A DNA stretch of 64,000 bases from Styela clava (taxonomy: Eukaryota; Chordata; Ascidiacea; Stolidobranchia; Styelidae), in NCBI RefSeq assembly GCF_964204865.1, contig NC_135259.1, positions 12,844,974 through 12,908,973 of the forward strand. Direction: 5' to 3'. The translations under genes and the position numbers were made by a program. Shown in pieces: positions 63,637-64,000 of the stretch (the stretch's first letter is position 1; each line of letters starts with the position of its first letter). The notes under the pieces were generated by a model, which was not told the DNA's origin, did no database searches, and saw only the letters and a list, made by a program, of their open reading frames with translations.

Positions 63637-64000
63637 CGACTACTTCGATATGCCGTTGAGATCTTATTTATTGTGGGAATGCACGCTGTTTATTCATTAC
63701 AATTCTTATGTTATTGCGCTGAAATTTTAATACCACGGTCGAAGGTCTTCGAAACATTGTACCAGCAGAATGGAGTTCGAGAGTCGTCGTGAACTTACGG
63801 ATAATAAAACAAACACCGCAGTTTCATACTAATATTAGTCAAGATACCGCCCAATAATTTTTCAGTCCACAACTGAATAGAAAACAAGAGAAAAATTATT
63901 AATATGTCAAACCAGAATACACAATACATAGATTACAAGTATAAAATCGGAACGAGTATTTAATTAAGGTTCACGGCCTCTCGTTCGGTTACCAGTCCAT

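Overview
This is a metazoan nuclear window: AT-rich, intron-rich and full of short non-autonomous transposons. Seven conserved animal genes can be read through their GT-AG exon chains. They are a p68-type DEAD-box helicase (DDX5/DDX17, 5' end outside the window), axonemal dynein light chain DNAL4 (minus strand), the meiotic telomere protein TERB1, a cytoplasmic dynein light intermediate chain (DYNC1LI), CCDC148, GSKIP and tuberin (TSC2). An ascidian tunicate or similar animal with spliced-leader trans-splicing is the best guess. The main reason is that GSKIP and TSC2 share one base (TAATG), the kind of zero-gap pair known from ascidian operons. The species assignment is inference.

Layout. 193-4006: helicase, plus strand. 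4998-5910: DNAL4, minus strand, converging on the helicase and head-to-head with TERB1 (6273-21068, 19 exons) across about 360 bp. The TERB1 introns hold a tRNA-like SINE, a 2.1 kb hAT-type element with a perfect 8-bp target duplication, and several smaller elements. 22939-29675: dynein light intermediate chain, 11 exons. 29676-33359: gene-poor spacer. 33368-41522: one 8.15 kb Mutator-like (Phantom/Foldback-type) transposon between copies of the 8-bp sequence CCTAAGTT. 41939-43807: CCDC148 in one uninterrupted exon. 45014-45573: GSKIP. 45573-63178: TSC2, 23 exons. 63179-64000: a tail with an unassigned minus-strand reading frame.

The most striking object is the 8.15 kb transposon. Its ends are very long inverted arrays, about 1.75 kb on the left and 2.2 kb on the right, built from short repeats that themselves contain the terminal sequence. 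Between them is a minus-strand protein with a PHD-like zinc finger, an OTU cysteine-protease domain with Cys and His in place, and a MULE-type transposase core. A frameshift puts the third catalytic residue in a second frame. A hAT-type MITE sits in the interior and carries a TA-flanked MITE inside it, so three insertions are nested.

Functional grouping. GSKIP binds GSK3 (and, in vertebrates, PKA RII), and GSK3 is a known regulator of TSC2, so the overlapping pair may be co-expressed for a reason. The TSC2 here keeps the Rheb-GAP domain and an Akt-type RxRxxT site but has a very short middle linker. DNAL4 and TERB1 share a short divergent promoter region that contains an X-box-like palindrome.
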